NCBI RefSeq assembly: GCF_000413935.1 | Contig: NZ_KE340381.1 | Span: 124,001-188,000 of the forward strand | Length of the DNA stretch: 64,000 nt | From: Acinetobacter colistiniresistens | GTDB taxonomy: Bacteria; Pseudomonadota; Gammaproteobacteria; Pseudomonadales; Moraxellaceae | Direction of reading: 5' to 3' | In this document: positions 58,904-64,000 of the stretch, one piece after another | Position numbering within the stretch: position 1 is the first letter of the stretch | Layout of the letters: each line of letters opens with the position of its first letter | Position numbers and translations under genes: made by a program | Notes under the pieces: model-generated | Database searches by the model: none | The model's input: only the letters and a program-made list of their open reading frames with translations | What the model was told of the DNA's origin: nothing

Positions 58904-59002
58904 TTAAGCTTGCTGGTCTTGCTCACGGAACATGACTGTACCAATACGACCAACAACCACTGCTAAACCAAACGCAACCACAGGAAATAATAAAACTGAC
59001 AT
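58904..59002 (-). CDS. Small membrane protein, tandem paralogue B
   Basis: A 32-aa ORF, MSVLLFPVVAFGLAVVVGR plus a short polar tail ending EQDQQA. It has GAGGTAAAGAAG before ATG. Nearly identical to paralogue C. It is probably a single-span inner-membrane protein. Confidence 0.78.
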   Translation of the reverse strand: MSVLLFPVVAFGLAVVVGRIGTVMFREQDQQA

Positions 59003-59045
59003 CTTCTTTACCTCATCAATCCATACATCAAAATTGAATGATCAA

Positions 59046-59144
59046 TTAAACTTGTTGATCTTTTTCTTGGAACATTACGGTGCCTACACGGCCAACGACA
59101 ACAGCCAATCCAAAAGCAATCACAGGAAATAATAAAACTGACAT
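59046..59144 (-). CDS. Small membrane protein, tandem paralogue C
   Basis: A 32-aa ORF, MSVLLFPVIAFGLAVVVGR plus a tail ending EKDQQV. AGAGGTAACAATA precedes ATG. It is the first gene of the array. Spacers of 43 bp separate it from B and B from A. Three intact frames with proper ribosome sites make it very unlikely that these are chance. Confidence 0.78.
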   Translation of the reverse strand: MSVLLFPVIAFGLAVVVGRVGTVMFQEKDQQV

Positions 59145-59723
59145 TATTGTTACCTCTTTATTTTCGTGTTTGAGTACACTGGATCTACATCAAAGTGTAC
59201 GCTTGTTCACATTAATTAGGATAATAGCAGTGCACAAATGTGCACTCAAGTGTCGTAAAGATATTCCCGACAAACGGTATAAAAAACACTCAAATCATAT
59301 ATAAACCCATGAATACGCTATATTTTTAAAAAAGTACAAGTGTTTCACTCATTCCCATACAATAAAAAATATAGAAAGTGATTATTTTTTCTCAAGTTTT
59401 TGTAATATCCACAACTGTTGTAATCGATACGTCATACCCAGATGTAAAAATGGTATGAAAAAAACTTGCTATGATGCTATTCAATTTATTCACAATTACG
59501 CACCATAATCACGCAAATATTGAGAAATGTTGCTGTTTTATACAGAAAAACTTGTTATTTTTACGCAGAAAAATGCGCATTTAGTATATATTAGTAAACT
59601 TGTCATTTTTCTTTAAGATATAAAATGTTTGGCGCCATGATATACACTTGTTTTTAATAACTATACCCATATAAATCAGAAACTTGTATATCAGAACTTG
59701 TTAAAACTCAGGACTAGGTTTGA
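59145..59723. other. Divergent region, small-ORF array / nadE
   Basis: A 579-bp AT-rich gap. Its left end holds the promoter with the palindrome. The nadE side carries five copies of ACTTGT (59550, 59598, 59646, 59682, 59696) and one inverted copy at 59336. No gene or firm nadE promoter is visible. Confidence 0.55.
59221..59249 (-). promoter_or_regulatory. Promoter with palindromic operator upstream of the small-ORF array
   Basis: On the minus strand TTGAGT (59249-59244), 17 bp and TATTAT (59226-59221) make a good promoter about 77 bp before the first small gene. The spacer holds AGTGCACAAATGTGCACT (59229-59246), a perfect palindrome with 7-bp arms, placed where a repressor would block RNA polymerase. 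Confidence 0.6.
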
Positions 59724-61349
59724 ATGAAAAATTTTAAAGTTGCCCTTGCTCAATTCTCTCCGCACATTGGCAATATTGATGCAAATACTCAAAAGATGGT
59801 TGAGCAAGCAAATTTAGCGAAACAACAACAGGCTGATTTGATCATCTTCCCAGAGCTTTCTACGATAGGTTATCCTGCTGAAGACTTATTACTTCGCCCA
59901 AATCTACAAAAACGCACTCAAAAAGCGTTTGCTCAACTCAGCGAAGTCAAAGATATCCTCATGGTGTTCGGTTTTGTGCACCAAACTGAGGACGGTCATC
60001 GCTATAACTCTGCCGCAGTAATGAAAGACGGGCAGGTTTTAGGGGTTTATAACAAACACAACTTGCCTAACTATGGCGTGTTTGATGAAAAGCGTTACTT
60101 CCAAGAAGGCCATCAACACCTTGTGTTTGAATATTTAGGTCACAAGTTCGGTGTGCTAATTTGCGAAGATGTCTGGTCATTGAATACTGTCAAACAACTC
60201 AGTCAACTGAATGTTGAAACGGTACTGGTCTTAAATGCTTCACCTTATGAAGTAGGTAAACCGCAACATCGTATCCAGACCTTAAATGAACTGGCAAAAC
60301 AGTTGAATCTCAATCTGATCTACGTCAACCAAGTCGGTGGACAAGATGATTTGATTTTTGATGGTTCAAGTTTTGTCAGCAATCATGATGGTCAATTGGC
60401 ATTACAAATTCCAAGCTTCCAAGAAGCTTTGGCTTATGCTGAATACGATACTGAGCAAAAGCAATACAAAACAACTGATTCGATTCCAGCCTTAGAAACT
60501 TTTGCTGAAATTTACCAAGCGCTGGTCATGGCAACACGTGATTATGTACAGCGCTCAGGTTTCCCTGGTGTGATTCTAGGCTTATCTGGTGGGATCGACT
60601 CTGCTTTGACCCTAGCCATTGCAGTTGATGCAATTGGTGCTGAGAAAGTCCAAGCCGTGATGATGCCATATACCTACACCTCACAAATGAGTGTCGAAGA
60701 TGCGACTCAACAAGCCCGTCGCATGGGCGTGACTTTTGGTATTGCAGAAATTCACCCGATCGTGAATAGCTTCATGCAAACCTTGTTCCCATTCTTTGGT
60801 AACTCGCCTGCTGATGCGACAGAAGAAAACTTACAAGCGCGTACTCGCGGTACTTTATTGATGGGTTTATCGAATAAGTTTGGTAACCTCGTGCTTTCTA
60901 CTGGCAACAAGTCTGAAATCTCAGTAGGTTATTGCACCTTGTATGGTGACATGGTCGGTGGTTTCTCTGTACTCAAAGATGTGTATAAAACCATTGTATT
61001 TGAACTGGCAAAATACCGTAATACGCTAGAAGAAACGCCTGTAATTCCAGAGCGTGTGATTACACGTCCGCCATCGGCAGAACTTCGTCCAGATCAAAAA
61101 GACCAAGATTCCCTACCTGCGTATGATGTACTTGATGCCATCTTATATGCTTATATTGAGGAAGATCTCAGCCAAGCAGACATTATCGCCAAAGGCTACG
61201 AAGCCGAAGTGGTCGAGAAAGTCATTCGCCTGGTTGATCGTAATGAATACAAGCGTCGTCAGGGCGCGATTGGGCCACGTATTAGTTCGCGTGCCTTCAG
61301 TCGCGAACGACGCTATCCTATCGTCAACGGATGGACCGCGAATGACTGA
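59724..61349 (+). CDS. nadE: Glutamine-dependent NAD+ synthase
   Basis: NadE amidates nicotinic acid adenine dinucleotide to NAD+. The 541-aa protein joins an N-terminal nitrilase-type glutaminase (Glu44 in FPELS, Lys111 in YNKHNLPN, Cys147 in LICEDVW) and a C-terminal synthetase with the ATP loop LSGGIDSALT near 287-296. Glutaminase and synthetase in one chain is the usual form for this length. It overlaps the next gene by 8 bp. Confidence 0.95.
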   Translation: MKNFKVALAQFSPHIGNIDANTQKMVEQANLAKQQQADLIIFPELSTIGYPAEDLLLRPNLQKRTQKAFAQLSEVKDILMVFGFVHQTEDGHRYNSAAVMKDGQVLGVYNKHNLPNYGVFDEKRYFQEGHQHLVFEYLGHKFGVLICEDVWSLNTVKQLSQLNVETVLVLNASPYEVGKPQHRIQTLNELAKQLNLNLIYVNQVGGQDDLIFDGSSFVSNHDGQLALQIPSFQEALAYAEYDTEQKQYKTTDSIPALETFAEIYQALVMATRDYVQRSGFPGVILGLSGGIDSALTLAIAVDAIGAEKVQAVMMPYTYTSQMSVEDATQQARRMGVTFGIAEIHPIVNSFMQTLFPFFGNSPADATEENLQARTRGTLLMGLSNKFGNLVLSTGNKSEISVGYCTLYGDMVGGFSVLKDVYKTIVFELAKYRNTLEETPVIPERVITRPPSAELRPDQKDQDSLPAYDVLDAILYAYIEEDLSQADIIAKGYEAEVVEKVIRLVDRNEYKRRQGAIGPRISSRAFSRERRYPIVNGWTAND

Positions 61350-62373
61350 AAAAATTGTTTCTGAAAAGTCACAATTACTTGCTCAAGCAATGATGCTTGA
61401 GCAAGTTTCATTTTACAAAAACCAACTTAGCACTCAACTCTCCGCTGATTTCTTTCAGCAATTTATTCAACTGTTTCTTCAACATGCACCCAATATTCAA
61501 CTCAAAGAAGTGGTTGAACTCGCGCAAATTCAGGCTGTGGTTAAACGCTATGCTTTTGAAATGCAACTTGGTGCAGGCCTATTAGAATTTATTGGGGAAA
61601 TTGCTCAAAGACTGCATGTCTTTTCATTACAATCCTCGGCACAATTACAAGATGTATTTTCCGACCACCAGTTTGAAATGTGGCTGTCCAAGTTTTTAGA
61701 GCTGGAAAATATCCGCCATTATTTAAATCAATTTTTAAAAGATAGCCCTTCTATTCAGCAACTGTGCCAATACATTGCCACCACAACACTACAAAATAAA
61801 TTACCAAAACTGTTTGCTCAATCGAATGAAGAACGTATTTCTGAAAGTAAATATGAATGGCAACATAAGCTCAGAAGCTTCTCACATCGCCAGCAACAAC
61901 GGATTGAACAAAAAATTGAAGAGAGTATTGGTCGCTTCATTCAAGAACAATTAGTCGATCTCAGCCTACTTTCTGATGATGATCTTGAGAGTCTGGCCCG
62001 CAATATCTGGGATGATAATAAAGCTCAGCCCCTATCCGAATACACCAAACAAGTGACACCACTAGATGTGGAAGAATTCTTTGTCATGATTTATGAGTAC
62101 TGGAAAGAATTACGCCAGTCCACTTTCATACAGGATTTAATCTTATACGGTGTTAAAGTGTTTTATGACTTCTATAAAGATGAAAGCCTAGCCGATGTGT
62201 TCGCGGCAATTGGCTTAGAAGAAACCGACCTGCTAAATGAAGCCGTACGATTCTATCCCAAAGTTGTAAAAGCATTAGATGAGCACGGCGTATTAGAACC
62301 GATCATTACTTTGATCCTCAAACCGTTCTATGAAAGCCCACAAACCCTAGCCGCCATCGAAAAGCATCTATAA
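61342..62373 (+). CDS. Protein of unknown function, coupled to nadE
   Basis: A 343-aa protein starting at ATG 61342, 8 bp inside the nadE end, so it is co-transcribed and probably translationally coupled. It is mostly alpha-helical and charged, with no membrane segment, signal peptide or known motif. The operon suggests a link to NAD synthesis or turnover, but nothing in the sequence shows it. An earlier start in the same frame would lie in nadE and is unlikely. Confidence 0.8.
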   Translation: MTEKIVSEKSQLLAQAMMLEQVSFYKNQLSTQLSADFFQQFIQLFLQHAPNIQLKEVVELAQIQAVVKRYAFEMQLGAGLLEFIGEIAQRLHVFSLQSSAQLQDVFSDHQFEMWLSKFLELENIRHYLNQFLKDSPSIQQLCQYIATTTLQNKLPKLFAQSNEERISESKYEWQHKLRSFSHRQQQRIEQKIEESIGRFIQEQLVDLSLLSDDDLESLARNIWDDNKAQPLSEYTKQVTPLDVEEFFVMIYEYWKELRQSTFIQDLILYGVKVFYDFYKDESLADVFAAIGLEETDLLNEAVRFYPKVVKALDEHGVLEPIITLILKPFYESPQTLAAIEKHL

Positions 62374-62378
62374 AAAAT

Positions 62379-62414
62379 AAAGCCTGTAAATGAATAACTC
62401 ATTTACAGGCTTTT
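62379..62414 (+). terminator. Terminator after the nadE operon
   Basis: A perfect 15-bp stem, AAAGCCTGTAAATGA with TCATTTACAGGCTTT (62379-62393, 62399-62413). Confidence 0.9.
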
Positions 62415-62452
62415 GCATGTCTGATGCATTATTTTTTTCGAGCAAAATCCAG

Positions 62453-62485
62453 ATAAAAAGAAACCACGCAGGAGCGTGGTTTTTA
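62453..62485 (-). terminator. Terminator of tRNA-Met copy 1
   Basis: AACCACGC and GCGTGGTT pair around AGGA, with a T run on the minus strand. Confidence 0.8.
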
Positions 62486-62488
62486 AAA

Positions 62489-62565
62489 TGGTGGCTATGA
62501 CGAGACTTGAACTTGTGACCCCCGCATTATGAGTGCGGTGCTCTAACCAACTGAGCTACATAGCC
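62489..62565 (-). tRNA. tRNA-Met (CAT), elongator, copy 1
   Basis: 77 nt including the encoded CCA (62489-62491). On the minus strand it starts GGCTATGTAGCTCAGTTGG, has anticodon loop CTCATAA and ends GTCATAGCCACCA. It closely resembles E. coli metT. The CAT anticodon could be elongator Met or a modified Ile; the body fits Met. Confidence 0.95.
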
Positions 62566-62792
62566 GTAAACTGTGTGCGCATTATCTAGTGTTCCGCATA
62601 ATGGGTCAAGTCTATCGCCTTGAAAATATAGAACATATGAACAGTTTTTAGGCTTTTAATCTTTAATTGATCAAATTTCAACACATCTATACTTCAACCA
62701 CGAAATTTAGTCATGATCGGGCTTTGATTTGAATAAAAATAACCAGAAAACTTCGCATCAAAAAGATTGTTTTGAAGATTATAAAAACTACA

Positions 62793-62826
62793 GATAAAAA
62801 GAGACCACGCAGGAGCGTGGTCTATA
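62793..62826 (-). terminator. Terminator of tRNA-Met copy 2
   Basis: GACCACGC and GCGTGGTC pair around AGGA, followed on the minus strand by T bases. Confidence 0.78.
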
Positions 62827-62829
62827 AAA

Positions 62830-62906
62830 TGGTGGCTATGACGAGACTTGAACTTGTGACCCCCGCATTATGAGTGCGGTGCTCTAACCAACTGAGCTAC
62901 ATAGCC
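62830..62906 (-). tRNA. tRNA-Met (CAT), elongator, copy 2
   Basis: 77 nt including CCA (62830-62832); it appears identical to copy 1 over the whole tRNA. Confidence 0.95.
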
Positions 62907-62969
62907 GAAAACTGTGGGCGCATTATCTTAACTTTCAATACACACGTCAAGCACAATTTTAAAAAATTT

Positions 62970-63323
<354 letters not shown>

Positions 63324-63330
63324 GTGGCGC

Positions 63331-63336
63331 ATCTTA
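63331..63336 (-). promoter_or_regulatory. Probable rnpB -10 box
   Basis: TAAGAT, 7 bp upstream of the inferred rnpB 5' end. No good -35. Confidence 0.45.
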
Positions 63337-63349
63337 TCAAAGTTCGCCG

Positions 63350-63613
63350 TTAATTGCTCGTATTTTTTTGCGCAGTCAATTTTTTGTATTTCGCCATCAG
63401 ATCATCATGCGATTCGACATGTTGCGGATCGAGCGGAATACAATCAACGGGGCAAAACAACTGACACTGTGGTTGATCATGATGACCAATGCATTCTGTA
63501 CAGAGTGCAGGATCAATCTCATAAATCAGCTCACCCATATAGATGGCTTCATTGGGACATACAGGTTCACAGACATCACAGTTAATGCATTCATCTGTAA
63601 TATATAAGGACAC
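63350..63613 (-). CDS. YfhL-type 4Fe-4S ferredoxin
   Basis: A small two-cluster ferredoxin. The best start is GTG 63613 (87 aa, MSLYITDECINCDVCEPVCP), with AAGG about 9 nt upstream. The first cluster motif is CINCDVCEPVCP and the second is CTECIGHHDQPQCQLFCPVDC, with the long insertion typical of YfhL/FdxH ferredoxins. It is next to coaD, as in related bacteria, with which it is co-transcribed. Confidence 0.94.
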   Translation of the reverse strand: MSLYITDECINCDVCEPVCPNEAIYMGELIYEIDPALCTECIGHHDQPQCQLFCPVDCIPLDPQHVESHDDLMAKYKKLTAQKNTSN

Positions 63614-63614
63614 G

Positions 63615-64000
<386 letters not shown>

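Larger units (their letters stand above)
62450..62928 (-). repeat. Duplicated tRNA-Met unit
   Basis: Two 138-bp units (62450-62587, 62791-62928) each hold a tRNA-Met and its terminator. They are nearly identical, so the unit was copied. The 200 bp between them is not repeated and has no gene. Confidence 0.85.

Noticed and set aside
59145-59723. Origin of replication in the AT-rich gap before nadE
   Set aside because: No DnaA-box cluster and none of the usual origin genes (dnaA, dnaN, gidA) near it.
61123-61341. N-terminal extension of the gene after nadE
   Set aside because: It would run in another frame through nadE; ATG 61342 is the natural start.
62440-62930. CRISPR-like direct repeats
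   Set aside because: Only two units, each a tRNA gene with its terminator; no spacers or cas genes.

Overview
The window looks like chromosomal DNA of an Acinetobacter-type gammaproteobacterium (Moraxellaceae). This rests on moderate-to-low GC, the tmRNA tag ANDESYALAA, an HemJ-type protoporphyrinogen oxidase, the HemB lacking zinc cysteines, adjacent pilT-pilU, a tandem pair of PF10118-like proteins, and the order rpsL-rpsG-fusA-tuf. Most of the window is core housekeeping DNA; there is no prophage, CRISPR array, integron or complete insertion sequence.

Layout. 1-340: tmRNA (ssrA, minus strand, 3' end cut by the window edge). 500-5490: a lipoprotein gamma-glutamyltransferase and an emrAB drug-efflux operon. 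5.7-12.3 kb: small metabolic genes (methyltransferase, hotdog thioesterase, hemB, thiO, GNAT, VOC, crotonase), a 220-bp inverted-repeat element and a candidate structured small RNA. 12.4-17.4 kb: sbcDC repair nuclease. 17.4-24 kb: uppP, a PLP-homeostasis protein, pilT-pilU, the divergent fur/bamE pair, and an SNF-like transporter coupled to rnfH. 24-32 kb: bacteriohemerythrin, a YafJ-like amidotransferase, an OlsB-like acyltransferase, algC-argB and rep-dut. 32-38 kb: an OmpA-like lipoprotein, an acyltransferase plus voltage-sensor-like membrane protein, and minCDE. 38-46.4 kb: ftsK, trxB, a methyltransferase, the N-degron transferases aat-bpt and rimI. 46.4-48.4 kb: the PF10118-like pair. 48.7-53.4 kb: the str operon (tuf, fusA, rpsG, rpsL). 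53.4-59.2 kb: an EcsC protein, fabB-hemJ, then a more accessory stretch with two exported proteins of unknown function, a small HExxH protein and three tandem small ORFs. 59.7-64 kb: nadE with a coupled unknown gene, two duplicated tRNA-Met units, the RNase P RNA, a ferredoxin and the 3' part of coaD.

The best candidates for undescribed biology are the three tandem small membrane-protein genes at 58699-59144, whose predicted promoter has a perfect palindrome in its spacer; the structured RNA at 10340-10498; the layered hairpin at 37090-37160; and the 220-bp inverted-repeat element at 8385-8604. All start choices, motifs and inverted repeats were read by eye from the sequence; no database search was possible.
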